Positions 1 through 9,583 of a stretch of 58,468 bases of DNA are shown here, in pieces (the first letter of the stretch is position 1; each line of letters starts with the position of its first letter). The DNA lies in contig NZ_JAAVUP010000015.1 of assembly GCF_012163135.1 (NCBI RefSeq), forward strand, positions 1 through 58,468. The letters are read 5' to 3'. The stretch is from Neoroseomonas oryzicola. Its GTDB lineage: Bacteria > Pseudomonadota > Alphaproteobacteria > Acetobacterales > Acetobacteraceae. Below the pieces are notes generated by a model. It saw only the letters and a program-made list of their open reading frames with translations, was not told where the DNA came from and ran no database searches. Position numbers and translations under genes: made by a program.

Positions 1-80
1 CCGGCCCCCCCCCCCCCCGCACCCCCCCCCCACCCCCCCCCCGACTGTCGCCTGGGGGGGGGGCGGGGGGGGGGAGGGGC
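1..80. other. Homopolymer C/G contig-end sequence
   Basis: Bases 1-42 are almost only C and bases 54-80 almost only G, separated by a short mixed stretch. Nothing else in the window resembles it. Poly-G (and its complement poly-C) is a known artefact of two-colour short-read chemistry at read and contig ends. I see no gene or site here and regard the sequence as unreliable. Confidence 0.6.
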
Positions 81-113
81 CCGGTGCGGGCATTCTCAAA
101 CGGTCCCTGGACC

Positions 114-626
114 CTACCGCGCCTCGGCCATCAGCCGGCCGCCATGGATGAAGCCGTAGGTCGGGAAGTTGGTCTGGCCGAGCGCGTTCGAGGGCGGATA
201 CCAGACCCGCACCAGCGACCAGTCGTTGTTGGGCGAGACATCGACGACCGGCTGGTCGCGCGCCACCTGCCCACGGTTCCGGCCCGAGGCCCAGTTGGCA
301 TGGTCGACCCGGATCTCCCGCGAGGAGATCACCCGCGTCACCACGGACAGGTGCCCCGTGCGGTTGCGGTAGGTGCGCATGAAGACGAGCACCGAGCCGA
401 CTCGCGGCGAACGCGAGCGATCATAGCGGCCCGAATTCGCCGCCGCGTCCCACCACTGCCAGGCATCCCCCTGCAGGTCGATGCCCGAGCGGGCGCGGGC
501 ATAGGGCACGCAGGAGGTATCGCCCCCGGCATAGCCGGGCACGCCGGTGCGCGGCGCCGTCGTGCGCGAACTCCCGCAGGCCGCGAGCGACAGCACCACG
601 GCCAGCATCGCGATCATGCGAAGCAT
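114..626 (-). CDS. CHAP-domain lipoprotein (putative peptidoglycan amidase/endopeptidase)
   Basis: The 170-residue product starts with a lipoprotein signal peptide ending in the lipobox LAAC, so Cys17 should be lipidated and the protein anchored in a membrane. The rest is one CHAP domain (NlpC/P60 fold): candidate nucleophile Cys39 in TSCVPYAR and candidate His92 in RTGHLSVV. CHAP enzymes cut peptidoglycan cross-links or stem peptides. It lies 116 bases downstream of the binding-protein gene on the same strand. The fold and location are clear; the exact bond cut is not known. Its stop is about 35 bases from the suspect homopolymer edge, but the frame looks intact. Confidence 0.82.
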   Translation of the reverse strand: MLRMIAMLAVVLSLAACGSSRTTAPRTGVPGYAGGDTSCVPYARARSGIDLQGDAWQWWDAAANSGRYDRSRSPRVGSVLVFMRTYRNRTGHLSVVTRVISSREIRVDHANWASGRNRGQVARDQPVVDVSPNNDWSLVRVWYPPSNALGQTNFPTYGFIHGGRLMAEAR

Positions 627-742
627 GATCCCGAACCCCCTGATTCCCCTGGATTCAGTCTAGCGCGACTCGGGGCGGAAGTGGAGCCTTTCCATGGCCA
701 GGGGATGGCCGGGCCCCGAAGCGTGGGGCCCGGGCCACAGGG

Positions 743-2353
743 TCAGGACAGCGTCGTCAGGTCCTGGAACCAGTGCTGCGCCTGGGTGTAGCCGCGCACG
801 TTGCGGCCCAGGGCGCGGGCATTGGTGTCGTGGACGACGAAGACGAGCAGCGCCTCGTTCACCGCCTTTTCATGCACCTTGCGCATCAGCGCGTCCTGCT
901 CGGCGGTGTCGAAGGACTGCGTCGCGGCGTCGATCAGCCGGTCCATCTCCGCATCCCGGTAGTGGGACCAGTTCACGCCGGTCGGCGCGATCTGGTTGGA
1001 ATGGAAGAAGCGGATGAAGGCGTAGAGCGGATCCGACGTCACATAGGCGACGTTGTTCGCGGTGATGTTGCCGGCGCGCGCGATCTCGCCCGCCGCGCCC
1101 TGGCGCCAGCAGGTGTAGGAGACCTCCAGCTCCACTACCTGGAACTCGACCTGGATGCCGACCTCCCGCCAGGCGGACTGGATGTACTCGTTCATCGGCA
1201 TGGAGAGCATCTGCCCCGAGCCGCCCGACGGGACGAGGAAACGCGTGCGCAGCGGGTTCTGCGGGCTGAAGCCGGCCTCGCGCACCAGCCTTCGCGCCTC
1301 GTCCATGTCGGTGCGGATGCGGAATTCGGGCTGGCCGAACCAGGGCGAGGAGGGATCGACCACGCCGACCGCGGGCTTGGCGAGGCCGTTGAGCAGGGCC
1401 ACCACCTCGTCGCGGTTGATGGCGAGGTTCGCCGCCTTGCGCAGCCGGATGTCGCGCCAGGGCGAGCCCTCGAGCAGGCTCAGGTGGTAGTTCCACACAT
1501 GCGGCGTCACGTTCTCGACGATCCGCGCGCCGGATTGGCGCAGGCGCGGCACGATGTCGGGCGCCGGCGTCTCGATGATGTCGACCTGGCCCGAGATCAG
1601 GGCGTTCGATCGCGTCGTGGCCTCCGGCGCGACCACCAGGATCAGCCGGTCGACCTTCGGCACGCGCCTCGGGTCCCAGTAGCCCGTGTTCTTCACCAGC
1701 TCCGCGCTCTGCCGCGGCGTGAGCCGGGCGAGGCGGAAGGGGCCGGTGCCCGAGGGTTCCGAGGCGAAGCGGTCCCAGGAATTGCCGAGCCGCGCGTACT
1801 GCGCCGGCGAGGAGATCAGGAACCACAGCATCTGGTAGGGGAAGAAGCTGTCCACCGCGCGGGTGGTCACCTCGACGGTCATCGCGTCGATCTTCCGGTA
1901 GGACGCGACGGAAGGCAGGCGCGGACGGACCTGGGCGGCCTGGCGCTGGTCGAAATGCGGTGCCTGGGCGTTGAGCACCTTCTCGAAGTTCCAGATCACC
2001 GCATCGGCGTCGAAATCGCTGCCGTCGTGGAACTTCACGCCCTGGCGCAGGCGGAAGACCCATTTGCGGCGATCGGCCGGGTCGGCCTCCCAGGAGGTCG
2101 CGAGGCCCGGAACGAGCTTCCCGGGGCGGTCGGCGACGTCCATCTCCCAGGCGACGAGCGGGTCGTAAAGCGTGTAGCCGGTGAACTGGTAGGCGCCCGC
2201 CCCGCGATCCGGCTGGCCGGTGGTCTGCGGGATGTCGGCCATGGAGATGCCGTAGCGCAGGACTCGTTCCTGCTGGGCGAAGGCCTGCGGCGAGGGCAGG
2301 CCGGCCACGCCGGTGGCAGCCGCACCCATCAAGGCGCGTCGGGTGAAGGTCAT
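743..2353 (-). CDS. ABC transporter substrate-binding protein, family 5 (peptide/nickel type)
   Basis: This 536-residue protein has an N-terminal TRRALMGAAA twin-arginine-like export signal with cleavage likely after AFAQ. The mature part has the family-5 (DppA/OppA-like) plan, including the segment KVLNAQAP before the binding lobes and the typical YCRD-less C-terminal RKVHEKAVNEALLVFV region. Such proteins deliver peptides or other small solutes to an ABC permease in the inner membrane. No permease or ATPase gene is adjacent, so it is an orphan here; the substrate cannot be read from sequence. ATG at 2353 is the only start that keeps the signal peptide. Confidence 0.88.
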   Translation of the reverse strand: MTFTRRALMGAAATGVAGLPSPQAFAQQERVLRYGISMADIPQTTGQPDRGAGAYQFTGYTLYDPLVAWEMDVADRPGKLVPGLATSWEADPADRRKWVFRLRQGVKFHDGSDFDADAVIWNFEKVLNAQAPHFDQRQAAQVRPRLPSVASYRKIDAMTVEVTTRAVDSFFPYQMLWFLISSPAQYARLGNSWDRFASEPSGTGPFRLARLTPRQSAELVKNTGYWDPRRVPKVDRLILVVAPEATTRSNALISGQVDIIETPAPDIVPRLRQSGARIVENVTPHVWNYHLSLLEGSPWRDIRLRKAANLAINRDEVVALLNGLAKPAVGVVDPSSPWFGQPEFRIRTDMDEARRLVREAGFSPQNPLRTRFLVPSGGSGQMLSMPMNEYIQSAWREVGIQVEFQVVELEVSYTCWRQGAAGEIARAGNITANNVAYVTSDPLYAFIRFFHSNQIAPTGVNWSHYRDAEMDRLIDAATQSFDTAEQDALMRKVHEKAVNEALLVFVVHDTNARALGRNVRGYTQAQHWFQDLTTLS

Positions 2354-2631
2354 TGGTGAAGCCCCCTGTCTGGACCGGGGGGCGGGTTAGCAATCGGCGT
2401 GCCGATGCAACCGACCTGGCGACGGAACCCTGCCGCTTTCAGCCGCATGGCGACGCAGGAGGCGAGCGCCATCCCCGCGAAAGGCCGACATCCATGCCGA
2501 ATGCTCCCCGCACACGTCTGCCGGGGATTCAGGGCCTGGCTGGTCCCGTCCGGGTCGCGGAACCGGCGGGGCGGGCCTGACCGCGCGCAACATGCGCGAT
2601 GCCGCCCACAGGCCCTGCCGTTCGTCCCGCG

Positions 2632-3423
2632 TCATCGGAAGAGGACGAGGCTTGTGGCCAGCATCGCCATGCCTGCGACCATCGCGTAGGCGGTGTCGTG
2701 GCCCTTTGCGTGGCGCTGCGCGGACGGCAGCAATTCGTCGAGGGCGAGGAACACCATCGCGCCGGCGATGACGGCAAAGGTGATGCCAAGCGTGAGCGGT
2801 GACAGGAACGGACCAAGGATGAGGAAGCCGACAGCGGCACCGAGCGGTTCCGCTAGTCCGGACAGCAGCGCCGCCAGCACCGCCTTCGCCCGGCTTCCGG
2901 TCGCGTAGAAGACGGGCACCGCGATGGACACGCCCTCGGGAATGTTGTGGAGGGCAATAGCGATGGCGAGCGGTGCGCCCAGCGTCGGGCTCTCCAGCGT
3001 CGCGAAGAAGGTCGCCAGGCCCTCGGGGAGGTTATGCGCCGTGATCGCGGCAGCGGTCAGCAGCGACAGCCGGGCCAGATGCTGCCGCTCGGCGTCGCTG
3101 TGCGGGTGGGTATCGGGATGCGGGTTCGGAACGAGCCGGTCGAGCAGCAGGAGCAGGCCGACGCCGCCGAAGAAGGCGAGCGTCCCGACGGCATAGCCGA
3201 GGCTGTCCCCCATCGCCTCGCTTGTCGCGCCAACCCCCTTGGGCAGGATCTCGACGAGCGACACGTAGACCATCGCGCCGCCGGCAAAGGCGAGGGCGAG
3301 CGGTAGCAGCCGCGGGTTCGCGCGTTCGGCCCGGGCGACGAAGACCGCCCCGATCACGGTCGCGAGCCCGGCGGCGAGGGTGACGCCGAAAGCGAGCAGC
3401 ACAGGGGAGGACAGCATCGACAT
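2632..3423 (-). CDS. zupT: ZIP-family zinc/divalent metal importer
   Basis: The 263-residue integral membrane protein has about eight hydrophobic segments. It carries both ZIP-family signature motifs, HNLPEGLATF in TM4 and HNIPEGVSIA in TM5, whose His and Glu residues form the binuclear metal site. A His/Asp-rich cytoplasmic loop (PHPDTHPHSD) lies between TM3 and TM4, as is usual. ZupT brings Zn(II), and less specifically Fe, Mn or Co, into the cytoplasm. The length matches bacterial ZupT (about 260). It stands alone, with 278 bases of non-coding sequence before the next gene. Confidence 0.92.
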   Translation of the reverse strand: MSMLSSPVLLAFGVTLAAGLATVIGAVFVARAERANPRLLPLALAFAGGAMVYVSLVEILPKGVGATSEAMGDSLGYAVGTLAFFGGVGLLLLLDRLVPNPHPDTHPHSDAERQHLARLSLLTAAAITAHNLPEGLATFFATLESPTLGAPLAIAIALHNIPEGVSIAVPVFYATGSRAKAVLAALLSGLAEPLGAAVGFLILGPFLSPLTLGITFAVIAGAMVFLALDELLPSAQRHAKGHDTAYAMVAGMAMLATSLVLFR

Positions 3424-3429
3424 GCGCGC

Positions 3430-3458
3430 GATCTAGGGACCGCAGCACAAGATGACAA
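3430..3458 (-). promoter_or_regulatory. Possible sigma-70 promoter of zupT
   Basis: Read on the minus strand, TTGTCA (3458-3453) and TAGATC (3435-3430) are 17 bases apart, a good -35/-10 pair. The transcript would start almost exactly at the zupT ATG (3423), implying a leaderless or very short-leader mRNA. The match may be chance, although the local base composition is lower in GC than its surroundings. Confidence 0.35.
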
Positions 3459-3716
3459 TCCGGTAATGTATCGGCCGGCCGCCTGACGGTGGCAGTCGCT
3501 GCTCTGCCCGGGATTGGACTGCCTGGCTGGCCCGTGTCGAATGCCACGCCCGATGCGAGCCGGGATCGTCCCCGGCGTGTCCCGGACCGGAACCTCGATC
3601 CAGGTGCGGACGGCTCAGACGCGCAGGAAACGCGTCTGACCCACTGCGCCCCCCATGCACCCGTGCCGTCCCTTGTCACCCGGCGTCGCCCGCGTCGTTC
3701 GGCCGCAATGACAAGG

Positions 3717-3758
3717 AAGGTTGAGGGGGTCGCGGGGGGAAGAAGTTCCCTTCCCCCC
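3717..3758. repeat. Dispersed hairpin repeat, family C, copy 1
   Basis: The element reads AAGG-TTGAGGGGG followed by a G-run/C-run hairpin (GGGGGGAAG, 3734-3742, against CTTCCCCCC, 3750-3758) just past the stop of the DUF35 gene. The same word order occurs at 29829-29874, and related units lie at 23849-23893 and 29775-29810. It may act as a transcript-end structure. Confidence 0.55.
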
Positions 3759-3768
3759 CCGCCGTCAC

Positions 3769-4167
3769 TCAGACGGGCGTGAACATCGGCACGGGCGCGC
3801 CGCCGTCCTCGGTCGCCTTCAGCACGACCTTCACCTTCATCCCGATCTTCAGCGTATCGAGGTCGCAGTCGACGATGTTGGTGAACATGCGCGGGCCTTC
3901 GTCGAGTTCGACATAGGCCGGTGCATGCGGCTCCTTCGAGCGCATCACCGTGAAGGAATAGATGGTCCCGGTCCCCTTCGCTTCGACCAGCTCCACGTTG
4001 TTGGACAGCGTGAAGGGCGAGCAGCCGCGCGGATACCAGAAGTGCTTGCCGGTATCCTTGCACTTGCCGATCAGGAACTTGCCTGCGCGGGCGGCGTCCC
4101 AGAAGGGCTTGGTGGTCGGGTCTTCCTTGGGGGCGGGGATGGCGCGGTTGGCGGCTTGGGTCGCCAT
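3769..4167 (-). CDS. Zn-ribbon/OB-fold protein (DUF35), thiolase partner
   Basis: This 132-residue protein has the two-part DUF35 plan: an N-terminal rubredoxin-like ribbon (about residues 25-55) and a C-terminal OB fold (about 60-130) with the typical GTIYSFTVM and GPRMFTNIV segments. It lies 5 bases downstream of a thiolase gene; DUF35 proteins are regular partners of SCP2-type thiolases and are thought to shape acyl-CoA channelling. The usual CxxC pairs are reduced to single cysteines (KCKDTGK and PRGCSP), so zinc may be absent. A longer open frame runs upstream, but ATG at 4167 is right because the thiolase occupies that region. Confidence 0.88.
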   Translation of the reverse strand: MATQAANRAIPAPKEDPTTKPFWDAARAGKFLIGKCKDTGKHFWYPRGCSPFTLSNNVELVEAKGTGTIYSFTVMRSKEPHAPAYVELDEGPRMFTNIVDCDLDTLKIGMKVKVVLKATEDGGAPVPMFTPV

Positions 4168-4172
4168 GGTGA

Positions 4173-5345
4173 TCACTCCCGTTCCATGATGAGCGTGGCG
4201 GAGCCGTGCCGATGGCCGAGCAGCCCGCCGATGCCGTTGGCCAGCGCCAGCTTGCAGCCCGGCACCTGGACCTTCGCATGCGCTTCGCCGCGCAGCTGGC
4301 GCACCGCCTCGATGACCTTGGTCATGCCGCCGCGATTCGCCGGGTGGTTGTTGCACAGCCCGCCGCCATCGGTGTTGAAGGGCAGCTTGCCGACGCCGCT
4401 GATGAGGTTGCCGTCGGCGACGAAGGCGCCGCCCTTGCCCTTCTCGGCAAAGCCCAGATCCTCGATCTGCATCAGCACCGTGATGGTGAAGCTGTCGTAG
4501 ATCGAAGCGTACTGGATGTCGGTCGGCTTCACCTTGGCTTCGGCGAAGGCCGCCGCACCCGACTGGCGCGCCGCCGAATAGGTCAGGTCGAGCTGGCCGC
4601 CGGCCTGGTTCTTGGTGGCCTCGGCGCAGCCGAGCACCTTGACCAGCGGACGCTTGAGCGACTTCGCGATCTCCGGCCGTGCGACGATCAGCGCGCCGCC
4701 GCCATCCGAGATCACGCAGCAGTCGAGCCGGTGCAGCGGGTCCGCCACCATGGGCGAATTCACCACGTCCTCGACCGTCACGACCTTGGGCAGCATGGCG
4801 TGCGGGTTGTGCTGCGCATGCTGGGAGGCCGCGACCTTGATCCAGGCGAGCTGCTCCGAGGTCGTGCCGTATTCGTACATGTGGCGCGACGCGACATTGG
4901 CGTAGGAGGTCACGACGGTGCGCGCCATCGGGATCTCGAAGGGATCGTCCGGGATGTTCGGCGCCCAGGAGCGCGGCACGGTGCCGGTCGCCATGCCCTC
5001 GGCGCGCGGACGGCCGGCGAGGGTGATCAGGGCGATGTTGCAGCGGCCTTCCTTGATCGCCTGCGCGGCGTGGCCGACATGCATGACGTAGGAGCAGCCG
5101 CCCATGTCGGTGCTGTCCACGTGGCGGAGCTTCGTGAGGCCCATATAGTCGGCCTGGTTGAGCGGCCCGAGCCCCGGCGCGGCGCCGGTGCAGAAGAAGC
5201 CGTCCACGTCGTCCTTCGACAGGCCCGCATCCTGGAGCGCGCCGAAGGCGACCTCCGCATGCAGCTGTGCGACCGACTGGCCCTCGGCCTTGCGCGTCGG
5301 GTGCTCGAAGGCCCCGACGATGTAGGCTGCGCCGTTGATGCTCAT
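4173..5345 (-). CDS. Thiolase-family protein (SCP2/SCP-x type acetyl-CoA acyltransferase)
   Basis: This 390-residue protein matches the thiolase family of the SCP-x branch. Candidate nucleophile is the Cys of GGCSYVMHVGHAA (near residue 90), and the C-terminal catalytic loop is GGLLGHRHGSAT. Such enzymes cleave 3-oxoacyl-CoA or condense acyl-CoAs in the cytoplasm. It forms a two-gene unit with the DUF35 protein that follows 5 bases later, an arrangement common in alphaproteobacterial steroid, terpenoid or fatty acid catabolism. The substrate is not deducible. The amino-acid-binding protein gene ends 86 bases upstream on the same strand, so read-through is possible. Confidence 0.88.
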   Translation of the reverse strand: MSINGAAYIVGAFEHPTRKAEGQSVAQLHAEVAFGALQDAGLSKDDVDGFFCTGAAPGLGPLNQADYMGLTKLRHVDSTDMGGCSYVMHVGHAAQAIKEGRCNIALITLAGRPRAEGMATGTVPRSWAPNIPDDPFEIPMARTVVTSYANVASRHMYEYGTTSEQLAWIKVAASQHAQHNPHAMLPKVVTVEDVVNSPMVADPLHRLDCCVISDGGGALIVARPEIAKSLKRPLVKVLGCAEATKNQAGGQLDLTYSAARQSGAAAFAEAKVKPTDIQYASIYDSFTITVLMQIEDLGFAEKGKGGAFVADGNLISGVGKLPFNTDGGGLCNNHPANRGGMTKVIEAVRQLRGEAHAKVQVPGCKLALANGIGGLLGHRHGSATLIMERE

Positions 5346-5431
5346 GGCGGGGGCGGTTCCTCCTGGTGGTTCGTACGGCGCGCAGGGAAGCAGCGCAGGC
5401 CCCCGCTGTCGAGGGGGCCCGCGCCCGCCCG

Positions 5432-6448
5432 TCAGCGGAAGGGCATGCCGTAATGCAGCCCGCCGCGGGAGACGACATTGTTCTGCCCGCGGGGCAGGTT
5501 GATCGGCGTGTCCGGACCGAAATTGCGGTCGTAGACCTCGCCGTAGTTGCCCACCGCCTCGACCACCTTCACGACCCAGTCGCGCGGCAGGCCGAGCATG
5601 CCGCCGAGATTGTCCTCGGTGCCGAGCAGGCGCTTCAGCGCGGGGTCGGTGGCGGTGCGTGCCATCTCGCGCGCATTGGCGCGGGTCACGCCGCGTTCCT
5701 CGGCCTCAATCAGCGCGAACAGCGTCCAGCGGGCGATGGAGAACCACTCCGCATCGCCGCGCGCGACGGCCGGGCCGTAGGGATCGCGGCTCAGCACCTC
5801 GGGCAGCACCATGTAGTCCCGCGGGTTCGTCACCTGCACCGAAACGGCGCCGGCGAGGTCGGCGGCGCCCGCGGTGACCGCGTCGCAACGCCCGGCCAGG
5901 AAGGCCTCCAGCACGATGGCGAAGCGGTCGAAGGTCAGCGGCGTGAAGGGGCGGTTGCGGGCGCGGAGGAAGTCGGCGACCTCGGGCAGGTTCGATCCGC
6001 CCTGGCTCGCGCAGATCGTCGCACCGTCGAGCTGGTCCATGCGCGTGACGCCGGAGGCGCGGCGCACCATCACCCCCGTGCCGGTGTAGAAGTTCACGCC
6101 GACGAAGGTGATGCCGAGGTTCACGTCGCGCGAATAGGTGATGACCGTGTCGCGCGAAAGGATGTCGATCTCGCCGGAGGATAGCGCCGTGAAGCGGGTC
6201 TGCAGCGTCACCGGCACGAAGGTGACGCGCGTGGGATCGCCGAGCACGGCCGTCGCCACGGCACGACAATAGTCGACGTCGAGGCCATGCCATTGCCCGC
6301 GGGAATCCGGCAGGGAGAAGCCGGCCAGCGAGCCGCCGACCCCGCAGCGCACCGTGTTGTTCTGCCGCACGCGGTCGAGCACCGGCCCGGCCTGCGCAGC
6401 CGAGGCCACGAAGAGCAGCGCCGCGGCGCCAATCAGGGAACGCAGCAT
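5432..6448 (-). CDS. Amino-acid ABC transporter substrate-binding protein (AapJ-like)
   Basis: The 338-residue product has a Sec signal peptide cut after AAQA and a family-3 periplasmic binding fold. Segments such as GFSLPDSRGQWHGLDVDYCR, DILSRDTVITYSRD and the C-terminal NYGEVYDRNFG are characteristic of the general L-amino-acid binding protein AapJ. The ATG at 6448 lies 2 bases after the aminotransferase stop, so the two genes are co-transcribed and likely coupled. No Aap permease or ATPase gene is in the window, so it must share a transporter encoded elsewhere or act as a sensor. The longer open frame reaching 8041 is an overlap with the upstream gene. Confidence 0.88.
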   Translation of the reverse strand: MLRSLIGAAALLFVASAAQAGPVLDRVRQNNTVRCGVGGSLAGFSLPDSRGQWHGLDVDYCRAVATAVLGDPTRVTFVPVTLQTRFTALSSGEIDILSRDTVITYSRDVNLGITFVGVNFYTGTGVMVRRASGVTRMDQLDGATICASQGGSNLPEVADFLRARNRPFTPLTFDRFAIVLEAFLAGRCDAVTAGAADLAGAVSVQVTNPRDYMVLPEVLSRDPYGPAVARGDAEWFSIARWTLFALIEAEERGVTRANAREMARTATDPALKRLLGTEDNLGGMLGLPRDWVVKVVEAVGNYGEVYDRNFGPDTPINLPRGQNNVVSRGGLHYGMPFR

Positions 6449-6450
6449 CG

Positions 6451-7803
<1,353 letters not shown>

Positions 7804-7837
7804 CGGGCGGCCTCGGGGGGCTGTTGCGGCGCCGATG

Positions 7838-7880
7838 GAACCATATGATCCATTCCCGGCGCAATCGGATCATTTGTTTC
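7838..7880. promoter_or_regulatory. Inverted-repeat operator between aminotransferase and rpiR genes
   Basis: Two 14-base arms, GAACCATATGATCC (7838-7851) and the complement of GAAACAAATGATCC (7867-7880), match at 12 of 14 positions and are separated by 15 bases. The inner 7 bases (ATGATCC/GGATCAT) are perfect. This stretch is also the most AT-rich in the area. It is the natural candidate binding site for the divergently encoded RpiR regulator; direct proof is lacking. Confidence 0.55.
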
Positions 7881-7908
7881 AATCGCCCGCCCCTGCGATG
7901 ATCCGCCC

Positions 7909-8823
7909 ATGGACACCGACGACACGGCCGCCGCGCTGACCGCCCTCCTGCCCGAGCTCGGGACGCAGATGGCGGGCGCGGCCAGGCACATCCTCGCGCA
8001 GCCTCAGGACGTGGCGGTGTTCTCGATGCGCGAGCTGGCACGGCGGGCCGGGGTGCCGCCGGTGACGCTGGTGCGGCTCGCCCAGCGGCTCGGCCTGCCC
8101 GGCTATGCCGCGCTGCGGCGGCGCTACGTGGACGGCGTGCGCCAGGGACGCGTGTTCGGCGCCGCGGCGACTCGCAACACCGAAGCCGCCCGCGGCATCG
8201 CCGAGGCCATGGCGCGGGGCAGCGACGCGTCCGCCTTCGCCGGCGAGTTCTTCGCCGCCGAGCACGGCATCCTGGAGAGCGCCGCCGCGGGGCTCGACGC
8301 CGGGGCGCTCGAGGAGGCGGCCGGAGTGCTCGCCGGTGCGCGGCGCGTCTTCGTGCTGGCGCGGCGGACCGCCTGGCCGGCGGCCTTCGTGCTGGCCTAT
8401 GCGCTGCGGAAGGCGCGGGCGGACGTGCAACTGCTGGACGACGTCGCCGGCGCGCCCGAGGCCGCGCTGGAGGACGCCGTGCGCGACGACGTGCTGGTGG
8501 CCGTAACCTTCGCGCCCTACAGCCGCCTGACCTTCGGGCTCGCGCAGCGGGCCGCCGCGGAAGGGCTTCGCGTCATCGCGGTGACGGATTCGCGCACCGC
8601 CCCGATCGGACAGTTCGCGGGCCGGCTGCTGTTCGCCGCGCCCACCGCGTCCCGCGCCTTTCCGGAATCGGCGCTCGGGGCGGTTGCCCTCGCCAACCTG
8701 CTGGTCGCGCTGACGGTCGCGCGGCTGGGTCCTTCGGCACAGCGCCGCATCCGGGCCAATGAGCGCCGGATCGTCGCGTCGGGGGAGTATGTCGAGGCCG
8801 GGCCGTCCCGGCGTCGCGGATAA
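7909..8823 (+). CDS. MurR/RpiR-family transcriptional regulator
   Basis: The 304-residue protein has an N-terminal RpiR helix-turn-helix (about residues 1-80, with SMRELARRAGVPPVTLVRLAQRLG) and a C-terminal SIS sugar/phospho-ligand domain (about 125-270, with VLVAVTFAPYSRLT and VIAVTDSRTAPIGQ). RpiR regulators usually respond to phosphosugars or related metabolites. It is divergent from the aminotransferase/binding-protein operon and separated by an inverted repeat, so it probably controls that operon and itself. Its stop abuts a terminator that serves the convergent protease gene. Confidence 0.88.
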   Translation: MDTDDTAAALTALLPELGTQMAGAARHILAQPQDVAVFSMRELARRAGVPPVTLVRLAQRLGLPGYAALRRRYVDGVRQGRVFGAAATRNTEAARGIAEAMARGSDASAFAGEFFAAEHGILESAAAGLDAGALEEAAGVLAGARRVFVLARRTAWPAAFVLAYALRKARADVQLLDDVAGAPEAALEDAVRDDVLVAVTFAPYSRLTFGLAQRAAAEGLRVIAVTDSRTAPIGQFAGRLLFAAPTASRAFPESALGAVALANLLVALTVARLGPSAQRRIRANERRIVASGEYVEAGPSRRRG

Positions 8824-8870
8824 AAAGACCCGCCGGGGCCGGGGCAGGATTGCCCGGCATCCCGGCGGGG
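8822..8870 (-). terminator. Intrinsic terminator of the aspzincin protease gene
   Basis: On the minus strand a 9-bp outer stem (8861-8869 with 8829-8837) encloses a 6-bp inner stem (8853-8858 with 8838-8843) and is followed directly by TCTTTTT. This is a classic rho-independent terminator for the protease gene that ends at 8896. The plus strand lacks a T-tract after the hairpin, so it does not obviously stop rpiR transcription. It starts within the rpiR stop codon region. Confidence 0.75.
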
Positions 8871-8895
8871 ATTCACTGCCTGCTGGGGGGCACTG

Positions 8896-9510
8896 TCAGC
8901 GCGGCAGGAATTCGGCGAAGTATTCGTAGCTGTCGGCGTTCATCTGCGCGGCGCGCGGGTCGTCCTTGGCGAGCGCCTGGACGCCGCGCGGCTGGTAGGC
9001 GTGGTCGCGGGTGCCGAGGGCGAGGTGGCTCATCTCATGCACCACGATGCCGCCCTGGCTGTCCTGGCCGGTGCGGTCGGCGCGGAAGAAGGCCTGGCAG
9101 AAGCCCATCGTCTCGCGCGCCCCACCGCCCCAGCGGACATAGGCGAAGGTGTTGCCGCGGCAGGATTCCGCCCGGTTGCATTCGTAGGCGAGGCGCGGTT
9201 CGCGCTCATCGAGGCCGGCCGAGATGGCGCGGAAGTTCTTGGCGACGGCGCCGGCCGGGTTCGCACCGAAGAAGCGCGCGAGGTGCGGCCGGGTCGCCTC
9301 GGCATCCAGGGCCAGGGCGGCGATCGAGGCGTTGGTCATCTGCCGGGCGTCGACGAAGGCCCGGCGGATGGTGACGCGCTGCTGGTCGGTGCAGGTGCCG
9401 TCGCGGGTCGCGACCTGGCGGTCCCCGCCCTTCACGCCCTGCGCCGAGAGCGGCAGCGGCGCGAGGGTCAGCGCGGCCAGGGCGGCGACGGCGGCGAGGG
9501 TCTTGCGCAT
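8896..9510 (-). CDS. Secreted M35-like aspzincin metalloprotease
   Basis: The 204-residue product starts MRKTLAAVAALAALTLA with a Sec signal peptide cut after LSAQ. Its C-terminal half has HEMSHLALGTRDHAY: HExxH plus the downstream GTxD aspartate that supplies the third zinc ligand in deuterolysin/peptidyl-Lys metalloendopeptidases (M35 clan). The cysteines in TCTDQ, YECNR, ESCRG and GFCQ could form disulfides. This family is best known from fungi and is patchy in bacteria. ATG at 9510 is chosen because the earlier in-frame start gives a proline-rich non-signal extension. It ends in a strong terminator. Confidence 0.8.
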   Translation of the reverse strand: MRKTLAAVAALAALTLAPLPLSAQGVKGGDRQVATRDGTCTDQQRVTIRRAFVDARQMTNASIAALALDAEATRPHLARFFGANPAGAVAKNFRAISAGLDEREPRLAYECNRAESCRGNTFAYVRWGGGARETMGFCQAFFRADRTGQDSQGGIVVHEMSHLALGTRDHAYQPRGVQALAKDDPRAAQMNADSYEYFAEFLPR

Positions 9511-9583
9511 CTCGGTCTGCCTTCCTCTCGGGGGGTGGCAGGCAGACCATGACGCACCGGGGCCGACCCGGCGCTGAAACGGT

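Larger units (their letters stand above)
3424..3768. other. 345-base intergenic region upstream of zupT
   Basis: I see no convincing gene in this gap between the 3' end of the DUF35 gene and the start of zupT (both on the minus strand). The zupT end carries a possible promoter. The other end carries a G/C-run hairpin element (about 3717-3758) of a family seen twice more in the window. The middle is unassigned. Confidence 0.5.

Noticed and set aside
2354..2631. Overlapping short open frames between the first binding protein and zupT
   Set aside because: All are Arg/Pro-rich, in several frames, without ribosome sites or family features; treated as non-coding.
3430..3470. Zur box ahead of zupT
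   Set aside because: The AT-rich stretch has ATTAC and TGTCA words, but no convincing palindrome of the Zur type.
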